NCBI GenBank assembly: GCA_003641425.1
Contig: QNAH01000060.1
Coordinates: forward strand, 1-10,649
Reading direction: 5' to 3'
Length of the DNA stretch: 10,649 nucleotides
DNA from: Candidatus Zixiibacteriota bacterium
Lineage (GTDB): Bacteria > Zixibacteria > MSB-5A5 > GN15 > PGXB01
Shown: one piece after another, positions 1-6,821 of the stretch
Position numbering within the stretch: position 1 is the stretch's first letter
How the letters are laid out: each line of letters starts with the position of its first letter
Program-made: the position numbers and the translations under genes
The notes under the pieces: generated by a model
Database searches by the model: none
Seen by the model: the letters and a program-made list of their open reading frames with translations, nothing else
Told to the model about the DNA's origin: nothing

Positions 1-83
1 GCAATGGAATTGACGACGCTCAGGCGGCATAGATCGTCGGTCTCGAGCAGTCGTTTCTTTTTTCGGAGTGTTCTGGTTTTCAT
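1..83 (-). CDS. 5' end of an unrecognised minus-strand gene, cut by the window edge
   Basis: Reading the minus strand, an ATG at 83-81 follows GGGAG with a six-base spacer, a good ribosome binding site, and the frame stays open for 27 codons to the left edge. The peptide begins MKTRTLRKKKRLLETDDLC and continues with a mildly hydrophobic stretch. The first eleven residues are very basic (six Lys/Arg) and are not followed by a signal-peptide core in the visible part, so a cytosolic product is more likely than an exported one. I do not recognise the family. The gene is divergent from everything else in the window. The only promoter-like pair I see for it is a weak one (TTGACC at 149-144, TACCAT at 126-121, minus strand). 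The reading rests on the ribosome binding site and open frame alone, so it could be fortuitous. Confidence 0.5.
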   Translation of the reverse strand, partial: MKTRTLRKKKRLLETDDLCRLSVVNSI

Positions 84-242
84 TTTATTCTCCCGTTAAA
101 CGGACGAAGTTTTTTGATTCATGGTAAGGACTTAAAATCTCATGGTCAACATGGATTTTAATAAATTAGTAATTGACCGCACTATTTCACAATATACGGG
201 ACAACTGAGGATAAAATTAATATGCATCACTTGAAAAAATCT

Positions 243-272
243 TTGACGTATTTCGGTGCAGGCGTCTATATA
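243..272 (+). promoter_or_regulatory. Sigma-70-like promoter in front of the eroded dockerin gene
   Basis: TTGACG at 243-248 and TATATA at 267-272 are separated by 18 bases. Both boxes match the housekeeping consensus at five of six positions. Transcription would start near 279, about 50 bases before the ATG at 329. The -10 box lies inside a perfect inverted repeat (264-281). The site is predicted by eye in an AT-rich region, where chance matches are common. Confidence 0.4.
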
Positions 273-281
273 AGTATAGAC
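264..281. repeat. Perfect 7-bp inverted repeat over the -10 box
   Basis: GTCTATA (264-270) and TATAGAC (275-281) are exact reverse complements with a four-base TAAG spacer. The repeat covers the predicted -10 box and the presumed transcription start, the usual place for a repressor operator. It could equally form a small hairpin at the 5' end of the transcript. No regulator gene is adjacent to support the operator reading. Confidence 0.4.
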
Positions 282-328
282 TATCCAGTATGTTATTAAA
301 ATAGCGGACACCATCGAGGAGGGGCATC

Positions 329-544
329 ATGTTTCGTCAGTGACACATTCAGACTCCCGGTTATTCCTGTTGAATATACATCCGTGGTGTCAACAAGGTA
401 TCATACATACATGACGGGGGCCGTTGTGATATATTATGCGGTGATGCCGATAACAGCGGCGGCATCGATATTCCGGATATTACATATATAATCAGTTATC
501 TGCACAAGGGTGGAGCGGCTCCAATCTGTATCGCGACACAATAA
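329..544 (+). pseudogene. Decayed, internally deleted dockerin-protein gene
   Basis: An ATG at 329 follows a strong ribosome binding site (GAGGAGGGG, 315-323). The same frame runs to TAA at 542-544 but is broken by TGA at 341-343 and TGA at 371-373. The distal part (437-544) encodes CGDADNSGGIDIPDITY followed by an ISYL-x-KGG-like end, clearly a type I dockerin repeat. Asp, Asp, Ser and Gly sit at calcium-loop positions 1, 3, 5 and 7, and the loop closes with Asp at position 12. Neighbouring intact proteins carry two such repeats; here there is one, starting like a first repeat (CGDAD) and ending like a second (GG-x-x-P-x-C). No usable in-frame start lies between 374 and the dockerin. The simplest reading is a secreted-protein gene that lost its body and one dockerin repeat. 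Intact genes here end on TGA normally, so recoding is unlikely. Confidence 0.7.
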
Positions 545-582
545 ACAAAAAAGTACAGTAATTCTGATTGTTGCCGATTATC

Positions 583-609
583 CAATTGTAATGGGCAATG
601 TTATAATTG
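583..609. repeat. Imperfect inverted repeat just upstream of the protease promoter
   Basis: CAATTGTAA (583-591) and TTATAATTG (601-609) pair at eight of nine positions around a nine-base spacer. The repeat ends one base before the TTGACA box at 611. The position suits an activator or repressor site for the protease gene. The sequence is AT-rich, so coincidence is possible. Confidence 0.3.
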
Positions 610-610
610 C

Positions 611-638
611 TTGACAATGATGGATTTATTTTTATATT
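611..638 (+). promoter_or_regulatory. Sigma-70-like promoter of the C10 protease gene
   Basis: A perfect TTGACA (611-616) is followed after 16 bases by TATATT (633-638). Transcription would begin near 645, giving a leader of about 60 bases before the ATG at 705. The ribosome binding site AAAGG (694-698) is six bases from that ATG. Confidence 0.55.
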
Positions 639-704
639 GGCAATAATGTAACTAACCACCTTATCTCGCCTGCTATGTGAAACGTCAAAATTGAAAGGTA
701 GACT

Positions 705-2828
705 ATGGGTACGTCACCAAGGGGTCCTATTGCAACTATCGGTCTGTTTATATTTATTTTTTCATTAGTTCCGTTATCGACATTTTCGGAGACGGTCGGA
801 TCAGATGAAATGGAGCTGGCGGCAACTAACTGGCTGAGCTATTTGACTTACAGACAGAGAGAATGGGCCGGTTCCGACATGCCTGAAATAACCGGTTATG
901 AAGATATTTTTATGAATGATACTTTAATCGCCCGCTGTTATCATGTGGCGCCGAAGGGTTATATAGTAGTCCCGGTACTGAAGGATCTTCCGCCGGTGAT
1001 GGCCTGCTCCGATGAGAGCGATTATGAAGCGGTTCCGGATGCGGTTTATGGAATGCCGGCGCTGATACGGGATGTTTTGCAGTATAAGGCTCGTCTTTTT
1101 GTCGATTATTACGGCAGTCTTGAGGCAATACAGGCGGATGCGGGAGTGCCTGTTCTGGAAACAAGGCATATTCAGGAATGGGCTCCGCTGTTGGTTGACG
1201 AGAAGACTTTTGAGGAAAATCTATCCGCCAAGGCACTTCAGACGACCGAGGATTTCGGGCCCCTGCTTACCAGCAACTGGCATCAGGGCGCCCCCTATAA
1301 CAATGATTGCCCGATTGGTGACGGCGGGCGATGTGCAGTGGGATGTGTGGCCACAGCGACATCACAGATACTGAATTATTATCAATGGCCCCCTGAAGGT
1401 ACGGGGGAACTGACTTATTACTGGTACGGTGATAATTCCTGTAAGGGTTCATCACCGGGTCAGACCCTGTCGGCGGATTTTAACGATTCTTATGATTGGG
1501 CCAATATCAAGGATGCCCATTATACCAATGATACCCCGGAAGAGCAGGCGGCAGTGGCCGAGTTATGTTATGAGGTGGGGGTGGCCTTCAGGATGGATTA
1601 CGGCGCCTGCGGATCGGGTGCTTACACCGCCGATGCCGTCGATGTATTTCCCGACTATTTTCGTTTTCACGACTGGATCGAGGTTCATGAACGCCGGTTT
1701 TACGATTTTCAGGATTGGTCGAATCTGTTGCGGACCGAATTCGAACAGGGCCGTCCGATTCAGTACCGCATCTATGCCCATTCAATAGTCGGTGACGGGT
1801 GGAGAACGATCGAGCCGATCACACAGGTGCATATGAATTATGGCTGGGGCGGGAGCCAGAACGCCTGGTTCACAATCGACCAGTTATATTGCAACTGGGA
1901 AGGCTGTTCGGTCTGGGAGGAATTTGCGGTAACGAATATTGTACCCAATAACGGTGTTCATTTCGTGTCCGATACGTCATGGGGATCGGTGCCGCTGGCG
2001 GTTCAGTATAACGGTATCAGCGAGATGGCGGTCGACAGCTGGACCTGGGATTTTGGTGACGGTGATTCGGCCTTTGTCCAATCGCCCAATCATGTTTACA
2101 CCGAGCCCGGCCGTTACGATGTCAAACTTGAAATCGAGGCCGAGGGTCAAACCTTAAGTTATCAGACCTGCAAATACGTCACGGTTCTGGCCGATTCGGT
2201 TATCGGGGTTAATGCGACGGGTAATCCGGGCGATCTGGTGGAAGTGGTTATATATGTGAATAATACTGTACCGCTGCAATCGCTTCGTATTCCGATCGAA
2301 TACGGAGGTTCGATGAATCTAAGTTATTCCACTTACTCCACGACCGGTTGCAGGACGGATTATTTCGACCAGAAAAAACAGGTCAGCTTTGATCCGATCA
2401 ATAAGCGGATGGCATTTTCACTCCTCAACAGCGATGGATTGACGCCCGATCTCGAGGCCGGTGCGGGCCCGGTTCTGAAAGTGTATTTTACCATCCCCCC
2501 TTCCGCGACGGCGGATCAGATGGCGGATATCGAATTGGACGGTTATGGCTCGTATGTACCGATGTTTTTCGGCCCGATTATCGATTATTCCCCTTCATTT
2601 TTGAATGGGACGGTTGCGCTTGAATATACCTGCGGGGATGCCGATCAATCCGGTAAGATCAACATCCTGGATGCCACTTATTTGATAAGTTACCTTTATA
2701 AGGGCGGTCCGATCCCGGTTCCTGTGGTAGCCGGAGATCCCGATGCCAGCGGGGGTATCAATATTCTGGATGTGACCTGTATCATAAGCTATCTGTATAA
2801 AGGCGGTCCGCCGCCGCTTTGCCCCTGA
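705..2828 (+). CDS. Secreted C10-family (streptopain-type) cysteine protease with PKD, cohesin-like and dockerin modules
   Basis: An exported peptidase of 707 residues. Residues 1-28 form a signal peptide. Residues 35-105 resemble the C10 inhibitory propeptide, including the GYIVVP...LPPV..CSDE stretch. The catalytic domain runs from about 185 to 412. It starts GPLLTSNWHQGAPYN, has the nucleophile Cys214 in GCVATATSQ, the probable catalytic His359 in AHSIVGDGW, and the conserved HMNYGWGG at 376-383. A PKD domain (about 421-495) carries WTWDFGDG. Residues 497-640 look like a cohesin-type beta-sandwich. Residues 643-707 are a two-repeat dockerin with calcium-loop residues D645/D647/S649/D656 and D678/D680/S682/D689. 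By family knowledge, C10 enzymes are made as zymogens and cut proteins after propeptide removal; all key residues seen are present, so it should be active outside the inner membrane. GAAAGGT at 693-699 supports this start. The substrate is unknown. Confidence 0.9.
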   Translation: MGTSPRGPIATIGLFIFIFSLVPLSTFSETVGSDEMELAATNWLSYLTYRQREWAGSDMPEITGYEDIFMNDTLIARCYHVAPKGYIVVPVLKDLPPVMACSDESDYEAVPDAVYGMPALIRDVLQYKARLFVDYYGSLEAIQADAGVPVLETRHIQEWAPLLVDEKTFEENLSAKALQTTEDFGPLLTSNWHQGAPYNNDCPIGDGGRCAVGCVATATSQILNYYQWPPEGTGELTYYWYGDNSCKGSSPGQTLSADFNDSYDWANIKDAHYTNDTPEEQAAVAELCYEVGVAFRMDYGACGSGAYTADAVDVFPDYFRFHDWIEVHERRFYDFQDWSNLLRTEFEQGRPIQYRIYAHSIVGDGWRTIEPITQVHMNYGWGGSQNAWFTIDQLYCNWEGCSVWEEFAVTNIVPNNGVHFVSDTSWGSVPLAVQYNGISEMAVDSWTWDFGDGDSAFVQSPNHVYTEPGRYDVKLEIEAEGQTLSYQTCKYVTVLADSVIGVNATGNPGDLVEVVIYVNNTVPLQSLRIPIEYGGSMNLSYSTYSTTGCRTDYFDQKKQVSFDPINKRMAFSLLNSDGLTPDLEAGAGPVLKVYFTIPPSATADQMADIELDGYGSYVPMFFGPIIDYSPSFLNGTVALEYTCGDADQSGKINILDATYLISYLYKGGPIPVPVVAGDPDASGGINILDVTCIISYLYKGGPPPLCP

Positions 2829-2857
2829 TGACATAAGCCAAAAAATCGATTAAACAG

Positions 2858-2871
2858 ATATTGGCCAATAT
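2858..2871. repeat. 14-bp perfect palindrome ATATTGGCCAATAT
   Basis: The sequence equals its own reverse complement over 14 bases, starting 29 bases after the protease stop codon. It has no loop, so it is better suited to binding a dimeric protein as DNA than to forming an RNA hairpin. Its last base is the first base of the adjoining hairpin. Confidence 0.6.
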
Positions 2872-2900
2872 TCAGCGTAAGCCGCAAGGCTTACGCTGAA
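2871..2900 (+). terminator. Perfect 13-bp hairpin with GCAA loop, possible terminator
   Basis: TTCAGCGTAAGCC (2871-2883) and GGCTTACGCTGAA (2888-2900) are exact reverse complements around a GCAA tetraloop of the stable GNRA class. It lies 43 bases after the protease stop. The nearest T run (seven, 2916-2922) is 15 bases beyond the stem, too far for a classical intrinsic terminator. It may therefore be a transcript-stabilising hairpin or a dispersed REP-like element. The structure is certain; its role is not. Confidence 0.5.
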
Positions 2901-3047
2901 CAGGCTGTAATCAGATTTTTTTGTTAGTCGCGATTATTTTGCCCGTGGCAAATTTATTCCCGGTCGGGTGGTTGAATCGCGGCTTTGGGAATTAAGAACG
3001 GTTGGCTATATCGATATCGCAAAAGGTAATTCGCTTGAAAAAATTAT

Positions 3048-3066
3048 ACGAAAATACAATTTTCGT
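3048..3066. repeat. 8-bp hairpin, possibly a weak minus-strand terminator
   Basis: ACGAAAAT (3048-3055) and ATTTTCGT (3059-3066) are exact reverse complements with an ACA loop. Read on the minus strand, the stem is followed within about four bases by six T. That is terminator-like, but the stem is AT-rich and no minus-strand gene is seen nearby. AATACAATT/AATTGTATT (3053-3061 and 3073-3081) is an alternative, mutually exclusive pairing. Confidence 0.3.
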
Positions 3067-3159
3067 CGTAAGAATTGTATTCGGTACATCCCTGATAGGG
3101 TAAGAAGGTTGGATTCACGGGAAAAGAGCCGAGGATTGGTTTGCCTAAATTGTTTTGTT

Positions 3160-3188
3160 TTAACAAAATGGCTAATCGGGCGTTAAAT
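3160..3188 (+). promoter_or_regulatory. Candidate promoter of the FG-GAP/dockerin gene
   Basis: TTAACA (3160-3165) and TTAAAT (3183-3188) are separated by 17 bases, matching five and four of six consensus positions. The -35 box lies in a small inverted repeat (TTTTGTT/AACAAAA, 3153-3159 and 3162-3168), a possible operator. The leader would be about 85 bases. This is a weak, by-eye prediction. Confidence 0.3.
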
Positions 3189-3279
3189 ATATGGTGAGAA
3201 TATCAGAGTCATTGGATGACAAAATAGACGAAGGATGATTGGGCAGCATGCCGACGGCAGTCATGCCAAGGGGAGGATT

Positions 3280-5004
3280 ATGAAAAGACCGTTAAAATAT
3301 CAATCAATAGCATTTCTGTTTTTATTAATAATGTTGCCCTGGAGACTTGCAGACGCGCAAATTTTCAGTAAGACGGATATCTTTATCGGCGGCGATTGCG
3401 CCAATATCGTGGCGGATCTAAATAATGACGGTCTTAACGACATTATTTCAGACAGCCTTTATATCAACGATGGGGCCGGCGGTTTTATTGCAGAGGACAC
3501 ATTCCATCTTATGGACGGCAGCAATGATGTCGGGGACCTGGACAATGATGGCGATCTCGACTTTGTCAACTGCCGTGGAGATTTTGTCAATATATATTTG
3601 AATGACGGCACCGGGATATTTACATCCGGTGCGACCTATGATGTTTCGCCGGGAGAGGTGTATGGGGGGCGTATAGCCGATCTGGATAATGACGGATTTG
3701 TCGATATCGTGGTCAACGGCCACGGGTATAATTATCCGCCCGATATACTATGGAATCTTGGCGATGGGACTTTCGAAATCCAGAATATCGCCCCGGCCGG
3801 AATTACGAAGGATGTCGATGTCGGCGATTTCGATAATGACGGCGATTTTGATCTGTTGTGGTCGTGTAACGCGTCGGCATCGGCCGTTTACAGAAACAAT
3901 GCCCTCCGTGTTTTTAATTATTCGATATGGTTTATCGATACGTACAGTTTCGGTTATCCCTGGAGTACTTTTACCGATTTAAACAGCGATGGTTACCTCG
4001 ATGCCCTGATTCTGGAGTATCTTCAATTCAAGGCCTACCGGTATATAAATAATACTGTCGATGATTTTGATGTTTTTGGCGATCCGATCAATCAGTCAGG
4101 TGAATATATGATTTATAAATCGGGTGATGTCGATAATGACGGCGATTTTGATGTCGCGCCCCATTATCTAAACGACGGTGCGGGTAATTTGACGAAAACC
4201 GATGACAACTGGCCGCTCTGGAGGGGGCTGGGTCATCTCAATGACGACGGATATCTCGATGCGGCTAATTGTGACGGTTATATTTATTACAATACGGGCG
4301 GTGAAGAGGTCAACAATCCTCCCGCGGTTCCGGGCGGTTTGACGGCAACGGTTACCGAATCGACAATTACATTCGGCTGGGCAGCGACACTCGATGATGT
4401 CACCCCTCAGTCTCTTCTAAAATACAATCTCCGGGTCGGTCTGACACCGGGCGGAAATGAGATTATGTCGGGTGCGACGCCGGCGTGGGCGCCGAATGTC
4501 GAGCACAATGAAAGCTGGACGCTGTATCTGGATATGCGGAAAATTTGCAATTTATACTGGTCGGTTCAGGCCCAGGACGGCAGTTATCTCCGGTCGGACT
4601 GGGCGGCGGACAGGGTTGTCAACTATGATCCGGATGACGACGGGGTGGGGTATGGATGCGACAATTGTCCTCTTACATTCAATCCGACGCAGCCAAACTC
4701 GGATACGGACAGTCTCGGAGATGCCTGTGATAACTGTCCCGAAGTTTTCAATCCGGAACAGGCCGATCGTGACGACGATAATATCGGTGATGCCTGCGAT
4801 TATTTATGCGGTGACGCCAACAGTGACGAAAAGCTCAATATTCTGGATGTTGTTTTTATTCTAAACTATCTCTACAGGGGGGGACCGGATTCCGATCCGC
4901 ATGATGCCATGAATGTTGATAATAATGAGTTCATAAATCTTTTCGATATCACTGTTTATGTAAATTACCTGTATCGAGGCGGTCCCGATCTGCAATGCCC
5001 ATAA
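3280..5004 (+). CDS. Secreted FG-GAP propeller protein with FN3-like, thrombospondin type-3 and dockerin modules
   Basis: An exported, calcium-rich surface or extracellular protein of 574 residues with no enzymatic motif. I chose ATG 3280 over the in-frame ATG at 3235 because AAGGGGAGG (3268-3276) precedes it and it opens directly on a signal peptide (MKRPLKYQ, hydrophobic core, cleavage after ADA at about 26). Seven FG-GAP/VCBS loops of the D-x-D/N-x-DG type start near residues 46, 86, 134, 183, 233, 283 and 319, enough for one seven-bladed beta-propeller. About 346-449 looks like a fibronectin type III domain. About 450-507 holds thrombospondin type-3 repeats (CDNCP twice, GDACD twice). A two-repeat dockerin occupies 510-574; its second calcium loop starts with Asn545 instead of Asp. 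Such proteins usually mediate adhesion or assembly. Its dockerin could bind a cohesin such as that of the protease encoded upstream, but this is inferred. Confidence 0.85.
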   Translation: MKRPLKYQSIAFLFLLIMLPWRLADAQIFSKTDIFIGGDCANIVADLNNDGLNDIISDSLYINDGAGGFIAEDTFHLMDGSNDVGDLDNDGDLDFVNCRGDFVNIYLNDGTGIFTSGATYDVSPGEVYGGRIADLDNDGFVDIVVNGHGYNYPPDILWNLGDGTFEIQNIAPAGITKDVDVGDFDNDGDFDLLWSCNASASAVYRNNALRVFNYSIWFIDTYSFGYPWSTFTDLNSDGYLDALILEYLQFKAYRYINNTVDDFDVFGDPINQSGEYMIYKSGDVDNDGDFDVAPHYLNDGAGNLTKTDDNWPLWRGLGHLNDDGYLDAANCDGYIYYNTGGEEVNNPPAVPGGLTATVTESTITFGWAATLDDVTPQSLLKYNLRVGLTPGGNEIMSGATPAWAPNVEHNESWTLYLDMRKICNLYWSVQAQDGSYLRSDWAADRVVNYDPDDDGVGYGCDNCPLTFNPTQPNSDTDSLGDACDNCPEVFNPEQADRDDDNIGDACDYLCGDANSDEKLNILDVVFILNYLYRGGPDSDPHDAMNVDNNEFINLFDITVYVNYLYRGGPDLQCP

Positions 5005-5037
5005 TTTGCAGAAGTTAAAATAGTAATTTAAGTTAAG

Positions 5038-5066
5038 AGGGGTCGGGACTTCTCTGTCGGCCCTTT
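5038..5066 (+). terminator. Probable intrinsic terminator after the FG-GAP gene
   Basis: GGGTC (5040-5044) pairs with GGCCC (5059-5063, one G-U), then GAC (5047-5049) with GTC (5056-5058), leaving a six-base loop and a two-base bulge. The stem is followed by TTTAT. It starts 34 bases after the stop codon and would separate this gene from the flippase. The T tract is short, so efficiency is uncertain. Confidence 0.45.
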
Positions 5067-5169
5067 ATCATACTCTTTCAGCAACATTTACAATTGCAAT
5101 TTCAATATTCTCGATAGGCTCACAAAAGAGTTACTAATTTATATAGAAAGTCCATATATTCAATAAATT

Positions 5170-6678
5170 ATGGCAAATCTGGTCAGACAATTCGGGAAAA
5201 ATATTTTTACCAGCTGGGCTTCTCTGGCGATACGGGTCCTTCTCGTTTTTCTGGTCAATCCGTTTATTATCCACACGCTTGGCAATGATCAATACGGGGT
5301 CTGGGTACTGGTGATCTCGATTTTGAATTATATTACCATTCTTGATCTGGGCCTGAAGCAGGCCCTGGTGAGATTCATTTCGAAATATATGGGCGTTAAG
5401 GATTATGACCGTATTAATTCCGTTCTCAGCACCGCTTTTTTGATCTACAATATTGTCGGTGTTTTGGTTATTATCCTGACTCTTTTCCTGTCCTATTTTG
5501 CACTCGATCAGCTTAACATACCCGATCAGTACATGTTCCAGGGGCGGGTGGCGCTGATCATAATGGGCATAAACATGGCTCTTGGATTTTTCTGGGTTGT
5601 CCGGGGGGATTCGCTGGGCGCTTTCCACCGTTATGATATAACCTACGGTTTGATGATTCTGGAGGATGTTCTCAGGACCGCGGCCATAATAATATTGCTG
5701 AAATGCGGTTATGGACTGATACCTTTTGCCCTGGCCTTTTTCGTTTTCAGCCAGTTGAAGCTGGCGGCGGGCGCCGGGTTCCAGAGAAGACTGTTTCCCT
5801 TTGTCAAGATACGACTGAGATGGTCCGGCCACGGGGCGGCCCGGGAGGTATTCAAATACGGCCTGATCAGCTTTTTAATATCGGTGGCGTGGTTGTTTAT
5901 ATCCAACACCGATAATGTCCTGATCGGTTATTTTTTGAGTACATCGGCGGTCACCAAGTACTCCATTGCCGCCGGATTTATTGTCTATTTGCGTGCTTTT
6001 ATTCATGCCGTCAGTTTTCCGCTACGGCCGATGATCAGCCATTATGATGCGGTGGATAAAATTGGCAATATCCGTTTTATCTATACGCGGGGAACAAAGT
6101 ATTTTTATTTTTTGACTTTTCTTGTCGGGGGAATCACGCTGGTTTTTGGCGATCATTTGATTAGTCTGTGGATGGGGCCGGGATATGAAGAGTCAGCCAT
6201 GATCCTGAAGATACTTGTATTGCCGGCGGCGGTTTTTCTCCCCCAGGCGCTGGCGGCCTCGGTCATGTACGGCGTCGATAAACATCGCAATCTGCTCTAT
6301 ATTATAATTGTCGAGGGCATGTTTAACCTGATATTAAGTGTCATACTGGTGAAAAGATACGGCCTGGCGGGCATTGCCTACGGTACAGTCATTCCTCAGA
6401 TAATTATATATTTAATAATCGTACCGATGATCATCAGGCCGATTCTAAACATTGATCTTCGCCGTTTTTATTTATCATTTGTTTATTCAGCAGGCGGGGC
6501 TCTGGGAATATCTTACATCTCGGGTTATTTATTGACGCTTCTATTGACTCCGGACGGGTGGGCGGTATTTTTTGCAGAGGTGGCGGCGGTTATATTAATC
6601 TCCATATTATTCGGTTATCTGGTCTTTGATCGGGAAGAAACGCGAATTATTTTCAATCGCCTGAGGGGCCGTGATTAA
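5170..6678 (+). CDS. Wzx/MATE-type polysaccharide flippase (MOP superfamily)
   Basis: An inner-membrane protein of 502 residues, a typical length for flippases that move lipid-linked oligosaccharides across the membrane for O-antigen, capsule or exopolysaccharide synthesis. The N-terminus has the family pattern: a short basic amphipathic start, a first helix with NPFIIHTLGNDQYGVWVL (about 30-47), then the LDLGLKQALVRFISKY loop (about 58-73). Hydrophobic segments are spread over the whole length, consistent with 12-14 helices. Later parts show the usual D-N-x-L-I-G-Y segment and LWMGPGYE. No glycosyltransferase, polymerase or chain-length gene is adjacent, so its glycan cannot be told. No ribosome binding site precedes the ATG; a weak TATATT at 5155-5160 would put transcription only a few bases upstream, so the message may be almost leaderless. 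Confidence 0.85.
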   Translation: MANLVRQFGKNIFTSWASLAIRVLLVFLVNPFIIHTLGNDQYGVWVLVISILNYITILDLGLKQALVRFISKYMGVKDYDRINSVLSTAFLIYNIVGVLVIILTLFLSYFALDQLNIPDQYMFQGRVALIIMGINMALGFFWVVRGDSLGAFHRYDITYGLMILEDVLRTAAIIILLKCGYGLIPFALAFFVFSQLKLAAGAGFQRRLFPFVKIRLRWSGHGAAREVFKYGLISFLISVAWLFISNTDNVLIGYFLSTSAVTKYSIAAGFIVYLRAFIHAVSFPLRPMISHYDAVDKIGNIRFIYTRGTKYFYFLTFLVGGITLVFGDHLISLWMGPGYEESAMILKILVLPAAVFLPQALAASVMYGVDKHRNLLYIIIVEGMFNLILSVILVKRYGLAGIAYGTVIPQIIIYLIIVPMIIRPILNIDLRRFYLSFVYSAGGALGISYISGYLLTLLLTPDGWAVFFAEVAAVILISILFGYLVFDREETRIIFNRLRGRD

Positions 6679-6786
6679 TATGTAAAAAAACGCTATCATT
6701 CACGAGGCTGATGTGTATTATTTATATGCGATCTAAATGGAGCTATGTGCCAATTCCGCAATATCTTAAGGCAGGCAAAGTATTGA

Positions 6787-6815
6787 TTGACAGCGAATGA
6801 CCGATGATTTATTTT
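6787..6815 (+). promoter_or_regulatory. Strong promoter placed for a leaderless transcript
   Basis: Perfect TTGACA (6787-6792), a 17-base spacer and TATTTT (6810-6815) form one of the best sigma-70-like promoters in the window. The expected transcription start, six to eight bases after the -10 box, falls at 6821-6823, on the ATG at 6822. No ribosome binding site precedes that ATG or the in-frame ATG at 6804. Confidence 0.6.
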
Positions 6816-6821
6816 CACACA

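Larger units (their letters stand above)
2829..3279. other. 451-base non-coding gap between the two dockerin-protein genes
   Basis: I see no convincing gene here. An open frame at 2968-3186 begins with GTG without a ribosome binding site and gives a basic, featureless 72-residue peptide. The gap holds a 14-bp palindrome abutting a 13-bp hairpin (2858-2900), a seven-T run (2916-2922), a ten-base palindrome ATATCGATAT (3008-3017), a second hairpin (3048-3066) and a promoter-like pair (3160-3188). Both ends of the protease transcript and the start of the next unit probably lie here. Confidence 0.6.

Noticed and set aside
132..314. Minus-strand open frame of 60 codons
   Set aside because: It has no ribosome binding site, lies in AT-rich non-coding DNA and overlaps the promoter and leader of the dockerin remnant; the peptide shows no motif.
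329..373. TGA recoding (selenocysteine, glycine or tryptophan) in the dockerin remnant
   Set aside because: The protease gene ends on TGA in the expected place, no SECIS-like hairpin stands out after either TGA, and the frame still lacks a protein body, so decay explains it better.
2968..3186. Plus-strand open frame of 72 codons in the gap after the protease
   Set aside because: It starts on GTG without a ribosome binding site, encodes a basic featureless peptide and contains the hairpin at 3048-3066. A remnant of an older gene is possible but cannot be supported.
5134..5832. Minus-strand open frame of 232 codons opposite the flippase
   Set aside because: The peptide is low in hydrophobic residues and rich in Gln, Asn and Lys, as expected for the antisense of a membrane protein; the plus-strand product is a clear flippase.
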